Assembly (NCBI GenBank): GCA_963575745.1
Contig: CAUYUJ010009458.1
Location: forward strand, 202,001-266,000
Origin: Prorocentrum cordatum
Lineage: Eukaryota > Sar > Dinophyceae > Prorocentrales > Prorocentraceae
DNA length: 64,000 nucleotides
Direction of reading: 5' to 3'
Shown: piece after piece, positions 32,756 to 42,466 of the stretch
Layout of the letters: each line of letters starts with the position of its first letter
How positions within the stretch are numbered: the first letter of the stretch is position 1
Position numbers and translations under genes: made by a program
The notes under the pieces: model-generated
What the model was told of the DNA's origin: nothing
Database searches by the model: none
The model's input: only the letters and a program-made list of their open reading frames with translations

Positions 32756-32874
32756 TCTAGTGCAGCTGGTTCTGGCCTCGCTGCCAGGACCTTTTCCTTG
32801 TTACGTGCACGGTCGCAGTCGGCGCCCGGAGGCGCCAGAAAAAAGCAATTGCGAGCAGTTGACTCGCTAACCCC

Positions 32875-33030
32875 CCCTTCTCAGGAGGGAAAAACACAAG
32901 GACACAATTAATCGTTAAAAATATTGGAAAATATGGGAAGTGGGGTGGACGAGATCTCAGAAAATATGGGACAACATGGGGAATCCTTTTATTATTTGTG
33001 TCTATTTGTTTGTGTGTCCCAGGGCCCCTT
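32875..33030 (+). repeat. Dispersed repeat D, copy 3
   Basis: About 155 bp with AAAAACACAAGGACACAAT, AAATATGGGAAGTGGGG, GGGGAATCCTTTTATT and TGTGTGTCCCAGGGCCCC. A short TTTGTTTGTGTGTC segment stands at the place where copy 1 has a long (TG)n. Confidence 0.75.
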
Positions 33031-33096
33031 CAAGCTGATTCGCTAACCACCATTCGTCATCCGCCCTTTGATTCGCCATCCTTTCGCCCGTCCTGC

Positions 33097-33265
33097 AGTG
33101 CCGCGAGCACGCAGGATATCATCTTCAGGGAGTTCGGCATGCACTTCCCGAACGTCCAGGCCCAGGGGGCGCTTCCCGAGGAGGACGCCGCGAGCGCTGG
33201 GCCCTTCGCCGTCCTGGTCTCTCTCTTGCAAGAGCAGGCCACGGCGCACGGCTCGTGGCGGCGGA
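33097..33265 (+). CDS. Probable exon of an unrecognised protein
   Basis: The exon is bounded by a good 3' splice site (CGTCCTGCAG before 33097) and a GT after GGCGGAG at about 33265. The frame reads STQDIIFREFGMHFPNVQAQ, then GALPEEDAASAGPFAVLVSL and LQEQATAHG. Composition is balanced with G/C-rich third positions and unlike the repeats around it. No family is recognised. It lies just after repeat D, and no neighbouring exon was found. It may be an isolated exon of a gene with long introns, or a retro-copied fragment. Confidence 0.4.
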
Positions 33266-34436
33266 GGTGGGGACGGGGGCTCCCAGGGCCTCACGACAAG
33301 CGACCAGGTCGACGGAGGACGGATAACTGCGATGACGAGCGATGCACGTCGACGACAGACGACGAAGGACCGCGCGACGACGACGATCATGACGACCGAC
33401 GGCGACCGCGAGTGACGACGGGCGCATCGTAAAGACCAGGGCGTCGGATGACGTCGCAGGAGAGGACGCTCGGCGAGACGAGCCGGGTGGATATATAGAG
33501 AGAGAGGCGACGGCGGCTCTCTCGGAGTGATTGAGTGAGTTCGTGGTGCTCTGTTCTGCAGGCGCCACTCCCCTGCATCCAACGTCTTGAAACCATCGAG
33601 ACCGCAGTGCTTTGGAGTTTCCGGCGTCGGGGGGCCCCCACGGGGCCCGGGGACCGTCAAAAACAATTCAAGAGGACCAGCCGGCCCTGGAGGAAGGGTC
33701 GGGCCTTCAGAAGACCTCGTACTTGAGCAGTCGGCGGCGAGCGAGGGGGGGAAGTGAGAAGGAGAAGGCCTCAGAAGGCGGCGGGGCTTCTCAGAAGCCC
33801 TCGCGCCTTCTGTGAGGTTTTTTCTGTGACTTCGGGGAAGGCCTAGAAAACTCCGCAGAAGGCTGGGGGGACTCCCGAACCTTTTGAGAAGACCTTCTCA
33901 TTCTCGCTTCCCGCCCTCGCTCGACGCCGAAGCAATCAAGACATCGGACGTGTGTGAACGCCGATGTTGGGCCCTGGCTTGGCCTGGCCAGGATCGGTGC
34001 TACCGGACACGTGGCGTCCTCCTGGTACGCTCGAGGCCACATGGGGCGAGGAAGTGTTCGAGATGACCGCGCTCCAGCGGATCGGGGACGAGAGGGGGGA
34101 GGCCGAGTCCTGAGGGTGCGGGTCGGACGTCCTCCTGCCCCTCCTATGCCCCTCTCTCCTCTTCGAGTCCTCACCCTCTCTCTATCCGATCCTCCATCTC
34201 CTGCTCCCCCTCTCCAGCATCGTCGCACCTGTCCTCCACCCCCCTCGTCGTCGCCTCGTCGTCGCCACTCCTCGCACTCGTCCTCCCTCCCCTCCGCCGG
34301 CGACCTCGCTCAGAGACTTGCCCTGGGGTCAAAGGGATCAGAGATAGCGATCCTCGCCGTGCTCTCCCTCCGCCCCTCCTCCCTCTCTTCATTCCCGTCC
34401 TCTCGCCCTCCAGCCTCCCCCTCTCCCTGTCTCGAG
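33266..34436. other. No recognised gene
   Basis: A segment at 33640-33710 (GGGGACCGTCAAAAACAATTC, GGAAGGGTCGGG) resembles 63260-63320. Inverted CTTCTCAGAAG-type words occur near 33790-33900. The C-rich stretch to 34436 gives P/S-rich frames only. Confidence 0.35.
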
Positions 34437-34601
34437 GAGGAGGAGGAGGAGGAGGAGGAGGAGGAGGAGGAGGAGGAGGAGGAGGGGGAGGGGGAGGGGG
34501 AGGGGGAGGAGGAGGAGGAGGAGGAGGAGGAGGAGGAGGAGGAGGAGGAGGAGGAGGAGGAGGAGGAGGAGGAGGAGGAGGAGGAGGAGGAGGAGGGGGA
34601 G
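34437..34601 (+). repeat. (GGA)n microsatellite, longest in the window
   Basis: About 165 bp of uninterrupted GGA, with a GGGGGA variant block near 34485-34508. The poly-Glu and poly-Pro frames are artefacts. Confidence 0.95.
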
Positions 34602-34757
34602 GAGTGCTCCCTCCCTCCGTCACTGCTCCGGAGGACCTCAAGGAGCCCTCGAGCACGGCCGGCGCACACCACCGGCCGCCCAGGAGGAGCGTCGCGCTCC
34701 CTCTGGCCGCAGGGGTAGAGGACGAGGTATAGCGGATGCGCTTCGGACGGGGCTAGG

Positions 34758-34990
34758 ACGAGGATAGATCGAAGAAGAAAAAACGGCCCACCTCAAAGAA
34801 GAAGAAGAAGAAGAAGAAGAGAAAACAGCATGAAAATAAACTTTTGGCGCCCCGCGCGGAGCTCTTGGAGCCACGCTGGGGCCCTTCAGCGCCGCCCCTG
34901 GCGCGCTCCGCGCGCCAGGGAGGGAGGCCCAGCACAGAGCCAAGGAGTCTGCGCGGAGCGCCAAAAGTTTCTACTTATGCCAGTTTTTCT
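34758..34990. mobile_element. Hairpin element family F, copy 1
   Basis: Arms: AAACTTTTGGCGCCCCGCGC at the left and GCGGAGCGCCAAAAGTTT at the right, then a GCCACGCTGGGGCCC / GCCCAGCACAGAGCC pair. A second hairpin lies in the centre, CCTGGCGCGCTCCGCGCGCC. It is preceded by the same roughly 30-bp A/G-rich sequence (34758-34787) as copy 2. Confidence 0.8.
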
Positions 34991-35029
34991 TCCTCTACTC
35001 CAAATCACTTCTGAATCGCCCCCCCCTAA

Positions 35030-35185
35030 CATACCGGACCCCCCTCCAGATGTGACCCAATATCCCGGACCCCCCTCTTCGATGGGGCGCCTTAATAGAC
35101 CAGACCCCCTAAGCTCCAATCCAAAGAAAGCGCCCTAATAAACCGGACCCCCCAATGACAAAAAAGGCACCTTGGAAAATTAGAC
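35030..35185 (+). repeat. Degenerate CCGGACCCCCC repeat between two hairpin elements
   Basis: Units such as ACATACCGGACCCCCC, ATCCCGGACCCCCC and AAACCGGACCCCCC recur every 35-45 bp. Confidence 0.5.
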
Positions 35186-35217
35186 CCGGTGACGATTAAC
35201 AAGGGATTTGGAATAGA

Positions 35218-35430
35218 ACGAGGATAGATCGAAGAAGAAAAAACGGCACAAACATAAACTTTTGGCGCTCCGCGCGAATTTCTTGGATCCGCGCTGGGCC
35301 CCCCCTGGCGGCGCCTCCAGCGCCGCCCCTGGCGGGCTCCGCGCGCCAGGGAGGGGGGTTCCAGCGCAGATCCAAGAAATCCGTGCGGAGCGCCAACAGT
35401 TTATGTTTATGCAGTTTGTTCTTCTAATCG
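35218..35430. mobile_element. Hairpin element family F, copy 2
   Basis: The left arm ACATAAACTTTTGGCGCTCC...AATTTCTTGGATCCGCGCTGG is inverted as CCAGCGCAGATCCAAGAAAT...GGAGCGCC...TTTATGTTTATG, about 60 bp. The same central hairpin GGCGGGCTCCGCGCGCCAGG is present. The outer part of each arm (ATCGAAGAAG / CTTCTAATCGAT) is also roughly complementary. Copies 1 and 2 form a direct pair 460 bp apart. Confidence 0.82.
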
Positions 35431-36463
35431 ATCCGTTCTAGAGCGTTCTGGAACGCTCTCAGAGCGTTCCCGAACGCTCTGAGAAGGCCGCGGCGCCCGA
35501 TACATCCTTCAGAGCCGCCGTCGCTCGGAGAGTCTCGATTTATCTTCACCCGATGTGTTCCTCGTCCTGGCCTCGTTTTTAGAGCGGAGATGGATCGGAT
35601 TTGAAAGCGGTCGTGTGAATTGCGGCAGGTGTTGCTGTTCACGCTCGGCCAGCGGCATCGTCACCATGACATCCCAGGGCGAGCGAGCGACGGGGGCCAG
35701 CGGGAGGCAATGATGAGGTGCAGTGGGAGGATCGCTGATCTCGAGGACGGGTGAACTGCATAAACATAGGATCCCGGAGACGCCATACAGACATGCTTGG
35801 GGGTTCGACAGGGAGGAGGTATGTGCGAGGAAACGCGATTGGGGAGGAGGGGGAGGAGGAGAACGGAGGGCTGGACGGAGGGAGGGACCGTAGATGGACA
35901 AAAAAGTGGAACCCTTGACACCACGCCCCCCCCTCCCCCCAATTTCAAAGTTGGCCTCAAGCGTTTGGCAGCACAGGCGTGAGAGGACAAAAAAAGTGGA
36001 ACCCCCAGGGCCTCCGAGAGGCCGAACCCAACTCCCAAGATTGGGGGGAGGGGGGGGGGGGCGACTGCGGGGCCGAAGACGAAGGGGTTTCATTTTTTTG
36101 CCCCCTTACCGGAGGACGAGAACGGGGGGCGCCTCCGCCCGCCTCCGCGGCCTGGCGCTTGCCCGCCCGCGTGCCCGTGCGCCCTGCCCTCCTCGCTGCC
36201 CCCGGCGCGGTCGAGCAGGCGGCTCTTGCGACCCCCCGCGCGGGGAGCCCGGCAGGGCAGGCGCGCGGAGGGCTCGCCCGGAGTCGGCGTTGTTTGTTGT
36301 TGTTGTTTTTTTTTGTGTGTGCGTGTCACTAACAAGGGGACAGCGTCCGAATCACGAGTGAAACGAACACAGCCCTGCCCAAAAGGCCACTGAGGCCCAG
36401 GAGGCCACTGAGGCCAGGCACACTCTTATACTCAAAACGCGAAGCGAATCGAAATACAAGGCA
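35431..36463. other. No recognised gene
   Basis: Palindromic words such as AGAGCGTTCTGGAACGCTCT lie near 35440-35490. GGACAAAAAAGTGGAACCC occurs at 35896 and again, with one more A, at 35985. Frames are low complexity. Confidence 0.4.
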
Positions 36464-37634
36464 TCAAATAATGCAAAGTGTGCACGTGCTTGTACGGCCA
36501 AGCGAAGCCCTACTGCCGTCTACTGGGGACCGCGTCCCAGCACGACAGGCATCCCAACGTCTACCAGGGACGGCGTCCTGGCACGAAGGGGCATCCGCCC
36601 AGCATCGCACGGATAACTGGCGGGAAACATAATTGCACAAGGAAAAACGAACAGAGCTCGACTCGAGGAGGAGCACCACCGCGTCTGCCTTGCGCTGGCC
36701 AGGCTCAGCCATCGCCGCCGCTGCAGCCTGCGCCAGCGCTGGGGCCCAGGGCCGCACGGCGGGCGCGCCAAGCCCTGAAGCTCTCACCACCCTGCCGTCA
36801 GGGGTGATCGCGACGTCCATGCCCTGGTCCGTGGCGTCCCAGAGCATCTCCGCCGCTGTCCCGTCCAGGGCCGTGCCAGGCCCCAGCGCAGGCGGGGGCG
36901 GCCTGGCGCTCTGCACGACGTCGTGCATCGCGCCCACGCTCTCGTCGTCGCGGGCGTCGCCGACCTCGACGGGCACCTGCACGAGCACGAGGCCCGTGCG
37001 CTGCCCACCAGCGCCGTCGTCGCCGTCCACGGCCGCCACCGCCTCGCGAATGGGCGGCACGCCCGCCGCGGCCGCCGCAAGGCCTGCCGCTGCTGGGCGC
37101 CCCCCATCCGCCCAGGAGTCGTCCTCCATGGAGGCGTCGTCGTCGGCCGCCGCGGCACCGTCGCCCCCAGGAGGACCCGCCGTCAGCGCGCGCGGGGGCC
37201 GCCTGCGGCGTCGCCGCCGCCGAGCCCGCACCGCAGCGTCCGCGCCAGGGACCCCGCCCAGCGCTGCCGCTGCGCCAGCCGCGCCTCCAGCTCCTCCCTC
37301 CTGCTCCTGCACGTCGCCGTCGTGGGCCCGAGGGGCGCCAGGCGGGGCCCCCGCGCCGCGCCCCACGCGGCCGCGCGGCCGGCGGCAGGGCGGCCCGCGG
37401 CAGCCGGTGCCGGGGGGGCGGGCGCAGCCCTCGCGCCAAGGGCCACGATGGCCGCGCGGAGCAGGCCTTCGGCCGCACGCAGGAGGCGGGTCCCGCCAGG
37501 GGTCGCCGCCTCGACTGCGAGGCCGCTGGCGGCGTGGGCCGCCAGGAGGGCGCCGCGGGCCGACTCGAGGGCCCTGCGGCGCGCCGCATCGCCGCTGCCA
37601 GCGTCGGCACGCGCAGCAGGACCTGCGGTGGCCA
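36464..37634 (-). CDS. Gene-like reading frame, alanine-rich protein, one frame change
   Basis: On the minus strand an ATG at 37634 opens MATAGPAARADAGSGDAARR and continues with balanced A/R-rich helical sequence to EELEARLAQRQRWAGSLART. It then stops near 37183. The other phase picks up downstream (from about 37200) with DDDASMEDDSWADGGRPAAA and GQRTGLVLVQVPVEV, then DVAITPDGRVVRASGLGAPA. Both parts use G/C almost exclusively in third position, as dinoflagellate genes do, and this bias ends near 36655. The frame stops at 36464. So one protein of about 320 residues is likely, broken by an indel or by a very short intron near 37.2 kb. No family is recognised. The frame extending upstream through the TG repeat to 38332 is not part of it. 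Confidence 0.45.
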
Positions 37635-37687
37635 TCACGAGGACGGCGGCCGCGGGCCCAGGCGAAGCACAGCTTGAGCCGAGGCAG

Positions 37688-37812
37688 CTGTGTGTGTGTG
37701 TGTGTGTGTCTGTGTGTGTGTGTGTGTCTGTGTCTGTGTCTGTGTCTGTGTCTGTGTCTGTGTCTGTGTCTGTGTGTGTGTGTGGGTGTGTGTGGGTGTG
37801 GGTGGGTGGGGT
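37688..37812 (+). repeat. (TG)n / (TGTGTC)n microsatellite
   Basis: TGTGTG runs with a central block of (TCTGTG) hexamers, then GGGTGTG units. It lies about 55 bp upstream of the minus-strand start at 37634. Confidence 0.92.
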
Positions 37813-37923
37813 GGGGGGGGGCGACCGACAGCCTGTCGTGGCCGCTGCGCGCGCGCGCGCCCCACGCGCGGCGGCCGCGGCCCCCTTTTTCCGCGTGAAG
37901 GGAGGGAGGAGGAGGAACAGGAG

Positions 37924-37953
37924 GAGGCTGAGGACGAGGGGGGTGGGAGGAGG
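37924..37953. repeat. 30-bp direct repeat, 3' side of LINE 2
   Basis: Thirty bases beginning GAGGCTGAGGACGAGG and ending TGGGAGGAGG are identical to 42437-42466 in the same orientation. The best reading is a target-site duplication bracketing the LINE. Confidence 0.65.
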
Positions 37954-38506
37954 AGGTCCGGTCCGACACACTCGAAGTCAGCAAGCCGATCGATATGTAG
38001 AGGAATATGCAGTGCCGCGATAAAGTATCGCCAATCAAAGCTTGCCAACGTGAGCGACGCGACCCGTTATGTAGACAGGTGAAAGCCCCACACCAGCAGC
38101 GGGACGCACCGACGTGGCGTCTCCGCTGGGCCTGGGTCGCGGCAGTGCTGAATCTGCCCCAGCTGGCCGCCCTCACAAGACATCGCGCGTCAAAGGAAGA
38201 AGGGGGCGGAGTGAAGCAGGGGCAGGACAGCGCCGCACCGTGAGCACGCTCGCTGCATTCGTCGACAAGGGCGTACAACTGGCGAGCATAGAATTGCGCC
38301 AGCATGCGATCACCAAGTGTGCGTTGCGACACTTCGGCCGCATTTCAAATGCCCGCCGAGCACGGGAACTAAATTCTGGCGGGGCATTCGTCAGCAGGCG
38401 GCCGCCGTTACGACAAGATCCTGTGTTTTTTCCAGCCCAGAGGAAGGAGAGGAGGAGGAGGAGGAGGAGGAGGAGGAGGCAAGGGGGAAAGCAATGCGCC
38501 GCCGGG

Positions 38507-39145
38507 TCACTCCTTCATCCGCTTAATGCGGGCCTGCAGCTTCCGCTCCCGCCTCGACGCTGGCGCTGACCCCAACACCTCCTCGCCCCCGGCCTGCATC
38601 CACACGCGAACGATGATCTCCACCACTGCCTTGACCAAGGGATCCCCCCCCTCCACGAGGCGGAACCGGAAACGGTGGCCCTTGTCGCGCGTCTCGTAGG
38701 CCCTGAACTCCAGCACCTCCCTCCCCAGCTTCTTGGGCACGTCGTACTTCGTCAGGAATTCTTCGATCTTCTGGTACTCGGGCGGTTTCGCCCCCATCTC
38801 CTCCGCGGAAAAGTGCGTCTGCCCGATGAGCGCTGCGGCAATCAGCGCGTGGTGGCAAGGCACTCCGTGCCCGTGGCCCCGTTGGCCCCGGGCCTTCTTC
38901 TCGTACTCGCCCACCGCCCCGCGCATCCCGTCGTAGAACGCCTCGCCCACCTCCCCCGGCACCAGGCACGTCCGGTAGAGCGCCGCTGCGTGGTTCCGCG
39001 ACTCCGCCGCCACGGACGCCAAGAGAATCAGCTCGTCCCTCTTCGAGGCCGCGTCGGGCTCCTCGGTCTCGGTCCTCGCAGACTTCGCGGCGCTCCCCTC
39101 CTTCTCCTTCGGCTTCGGCAGGAAGTTCTTGTAGGCCTCGCTCAT
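38507..39145 (-). CDS. 212-residue protein of unknown function carried at the 3' side of LINE 2
   Basis: The ATG at 39145 gives MSEAYKNFLPKPKEKEGSAA and a lysine/glutamate-rich N-terminus. Then comes a helical core with LILLASVAAESRNHAAALYR, HHALIAAALIGQTHF and KIEEFLTKYDVPKKLGREVL. It ends ASRRERKLQARIKRMKE before TGA. It is intact and uninterrupted, with strongly G/C third positions unlike the RT frame just upstream. The RT-phase frame runs open through this region, but with G/R/P-rich sequence that looks like a shadow. No family is recognised. It could be a second ORF of the element, or a host cDNA-like segment transduced with the LINE. The basic tail and helical core would suit a nucleic-acid or protein-binding role, but that is a guess. 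Confidence 0.55.
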   Translation of the reverse strand: MSEAYKNFLPKPKEKEGSAAKSARTETEEPDAASKRDELILLASVAAESRNHAAALYRTCLVPGEVGEAFYDGMRGAVGEYEKKARGQRGHGHGVPCHHALIAAALIGQTHFSAEEMGAKPPEYQKIEEFLTKYDVPKKLGREVLEFRAYETRDKGHRFRFRLVEGGDPLVKAVVEIIVRVWMQAGGEEVLGSAPASRRERKLQARIKRMKE

Positions 39146-39179
39146 CGGGACGTGCGCGTGCTGGGGCAGGAGCAGAGCG

Positions 39180-42100
39180 CAGCCGCTCGCGAGCGGCGAT
39201 TCGGGCACACAGGGCTTCAAGAGCCGGGATAAGCGTGGAAGATACAGTCGTGCGAGAAGCTCTCACTGAGCCAAGATGGACTACACGGATATGGCGTTGA
39301 AGTAATGGTAGCGTCGTGAAAACCTCTGCGTCACAGATGGGGCACCCAAGGTAGCCCGGAATTTCCACATCGTGGCGAAAGACACTCCCAGACCCAGAGC
39401 AGAACCCTCGGCGAATAGATGCCTCCAGATGCTCGCGAGCGTTCGGCCGGGTAGAAAAAATTGACATGCACACGCAACACTGGTTTGTAACAGTGGCCCT
39501 TGCGCCCAGACCAATATCGCCATGACCCGGAAGACGACTTTGATTTTGATGCGCACGGAGTGCCCCGAGCGACAGAAAACTGCGGCCGCAGCGCTCCGTC
39601 TCGAGACCGGGCAGGTTGCAAACGAAAGACGGTGCCTCCACGCGATCAGCGGCACGATCCTGACGAGGGGCAGGTGCCAGGTACCCTGGCGGCGGAATGG
39701 CCACGGTGCGAGTGCGTGCACGAAGAACGCGAGGATCAATGCCTTGAACCCGTGCGGCAACATCCTCGTCGAAAAACACGTGGGCAGGATAACGACAACA
39801 AAGTGCAGCGACATCCTCATAATCTGGATGACAAGATAATGCATCAAAGTCCTCCGAAACCTGTCTGGCCCATGGGTTCGCGTCCGGAAGCAGAGTGCCC
39901 TGGGGGTCAAGCACGCGCCGGCCGTCAATCTCCCCGAATACTGTCAAGATCCATTGCACAAACCTGCCAGGGGTGGAACACATGACCTGGTACCACCGTA
40001 TGCGCTCAATCCTAAGCTCGACCTCGGCCTCGGAGAACTTGAGGGCCCAGCGAACGTCCTTGGTGGAAGGCGCAACGGGATGGCCTTGGGAACACTGCTG
40101 GAGACGCGCCATCAAGACACGACGGCCCATGTCGCTCCAAGCGTCATCGATCATGCGAAGGTCAGTGCGAGAAGGGACATAAGCGGCAGCACCAGAAGTA
40201 GTAGCACCGATCACCATGGCCCGGAAGGCAAGGACAGTAAACTCACGGGTAGAATGCGCCCAGAATCGCTTAAACCGGCCAAAGTTGCGCCGGGCAGCCT
40301 CGATGTTCTTCGCACGTAGGGTACTGAAGCTGCACCGCATGTTTCGCCAACCACCCAAATGCCTAGCAGCAGAAACGACCCGTCCAGGAAAACCACAAGG
40401 ACCAGAATAAACTCGACGAAGAGCGCCCTGAGAACCGGTGCCAACAAAGTTGACGACGACCTCGCACTTGCCCCTGTGCTGCACGATCGAGGGGACGCCG
40501 GTAGAGTTCAAGAGAGCCTGGTCCAGTCGCTCGGAAGCAAGACGGCACCGAAACAGAGCTGTAGGGAACGAGTCGGCCACCAGCGTAGTCTTGGTATCGT
40601 CGGCAAAAGTCGAGGTCCCGACCTCCGCCTGGCGCGCAACGCCACAAAGCTCCAGCGACGAAATAATGCGGAGCTCGGCGAGGCTGTTCACGTACAGGTC
40701 GATCTTGGGATGGAAGACGCCGAGGAACCACTTCGGCCCAGCGCGGTGCCCCATCCGAACACCAGAGCCAATCAAGTACCACGTCTGCGTTCCGTCGGCG
40801 GTGTCAGCGCGGACCAAAGCGCACTCCAGCTCGTTGAGGAAAATCTCGCGCTCGAACGGGCAAGAAACGAAGGCTCCCTGAATGTGCGATTCAAGCTCGG
40901 ACGTGTGAGGGCAACAGAAAGCGTTGCGCATGTCAAAGAACAGCTCGGACGTGCCACGGCCCATGGATTGCAAGCGAAAGGCAAGACACGTGGATACGGC
41001 AATGGACTCCTCCCTTCGACGGCAGCGGGAATAGCCAGTAGCATAGTCTCTATCCAAAAAATGAGAGCCACGGGCCCACAACATCGCCATGTCAGCACCA
41101 GGCAGAGCGCAAAAAAGATGAAGATCCCGTACCGCGTCCCAGCCAGTGGCCCCATCTTTTTTTGGTATCTCGATTAACCAAGACGAATGCCAGCGAAGTG
41201 GAGCTTGTCGACGAAACCGGACCAGGGCGAGTAAGAGTAAAAACGCCATTTCGATCCAAGTTGATTCAGAAGTCTCGGCACGATATCCCAAACCAGAGCC
41301 ACGAGACGTAGATACCTGTGGGGAGAAAAGCATCCGCAGAAGTTCATTGGGGATCCCCCATGGCGGCACGCTGCGGCGATAGGCCGCACGAGAAACCTTC
41401 TTTCGAACATCGCGGAGATCCCGACGTGCAAGAGGGATCCAATCGCTGAAGATCCAGGGCCGTGAAGACCGTCGAGCAGACAGCACAGCATCGTAGTCGA
41501 CATCGTTGGCATTCAGACCACCCTCCTGCGCCGGAAGCCGGAGGCGATACCCTTTCTCCTGGCTTGTTGCACGAAAATGTGGAACCTGGCGAAAACGACG
41601 TCGACGCGGCCCCTCCCCCTGGCCAGCTAAACGAAAGGATAACGTCCAAGCAGTGGCAAAGTCCCTCCGCTCCCAAGCAGCCTGGCAATCTTCCTCCAGT
41701 ACCCGACGTCGGTGACGTGCGCCCTCCTTGAGCGTCTTGCGGGTCGCCGCGGAAATACGACGCAGCGCACCCAGGCGAACAATAGCGGCAAGGCTGGACG
41801 TGGCGCGACACACGCACAGGATAGACGCCGTGATGACCCAAGGTTGAACGAGCCGAAGACACTGAATAACATCCTGACAACCTGCAGGAACGGGGATAGC
41901 GAGGACAGGACGGTGAGCAGCAGTACGGGCAGACCTGCGCTGAACGATCGCTGCTTTCTCAGGTTCTGTGAGATAAGGCTTCTTCCAAATCGCTGCTGTG
42001 TAGTGTGGAGCAGCCGAGCTCAGGATTATGTCGGTCAGCTTCTGGTCAACTTCGTCAGGGCCACTCTCCCGCGCAGCCAAAACGAGCGAGGGCCACTGCT

Positions 42101-42395
42101 CCTGAATCGTGTTTTCCACCGCCTGGACGAAAGACGTTTTGTGCGTACCTATTTTACACCCCCCCACAAGCGCCTCTTTGTGCCAGAACCGTCGAAGATG
42201 GTGCAAAGACCTCGGGATGCCTGTGAACGCCAAGCGCAGGTCGATTTCGCAGCGGACAGGACGGTGATCGCGAGCAACAACATCAGGAATCAATTGTAAG
42301 ACATCGCCCGCATCATGCCACACATCTGTACTCACCAACTTGGGAAAGACGTCGGAGCTCACAGCGATGAAATCGACGATGCTGGTGCTGCCGTC
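39180..42395 (-). CDS. LINE 2 polyprotein: endonuclease end, reverse transcriptase, C2H2-like fingers
   Basis: The frame opens without a start codon at the (GGA)n tract near 42397, with GSTSIVDFIAVSSDVF, then VVARDHRPVRCEIDL. The latter carries the DHRPV end motif of APE-type endonucleases, so only the last strand of that domain remains. RT signatures: WLIEIPKKDG, motif A ELFFDMRNAFCCPH (about residue 472 counted from 42362) and the catalytic box TSTFADDTKTT (about 585). Near the end QCCVCMSIFSTRPNAREHL (about 960) and LGCPICDAEVF...LQRHIRVVH (about 1005) are CxxC...H...H finger-like. About 1070 codons are uninterrupted, so the polymerase core may still be functional although the 5' part is lost. 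The open phase continues to 38523, but the stretch beyond about 39180 is judged non-coding in this phase. Confidence 0.82.
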
Positions 42396-42396
42396 G

Positions 42397-42436
42397 GGAG
42401 GAGGAGGAGGAGGAGGAGGAGGAGGAGGAGGAGGAC
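42397..42436 (+). repeat. (GGA)n at the 5' junction of LINE 2
   Basis: About 36 bp of GGA between the truncated coding start and the 30-bp direct repeat. Confidence 0.85.
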
Positions 42437-42466
42437 GAGGCTGAGGACGAGGGGGGTGGGAGGAGG
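42437..42466. repeat. 30-bp direct repeat, 5' side of LINE 2
   Basis: Identical to 37924-37953. See the partner entry. Confidence 0.65.

Larger units (their letters stand above)
37954..42436 (-). mobile_element. LINE-type retrotransposon 2, 5'-truncated, with an extra reading frame
   Basis: A minus-strand insertion of about 4.48 kb between perfect 30-bp direct repeats. In its own 5' to 3' order it has a short (TCC)n at the 5' junction, the last strand of an endonuclease domain, reverse transcriptase, two C2H2-like fingers, a separate 212-codon frame, then about 550 bp of tail with another (TCC)n. No poly-A is seen at the 3' end. Third-position composition in the RT frame is much less G/C-biased than in LINE 1. 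Confidence 0.7.

Noticed and set aside
22423-34700. Frames of 200-320 codons with poly-Arg, poly-Pro, poly-Glu or poly-Ser tracts
   Set aside because: They are translations of GGA/TCC, CGT and TG microsatellites; all phases on both strands are open.
36464-38332. A single 622-codon minus-strand gene
   Set aside because: Its first 230 codons cross the LINE 2 direct repeat, GA-rich DNA and the TG microsatellite; only the part downstream of 37634 has coding character, and in two phases.
38523-39180. C-terminal extension of the LINE 2 frame
   Set aside because: G/R/P-rich shadow of the better supported 212-codon frame in another phase.
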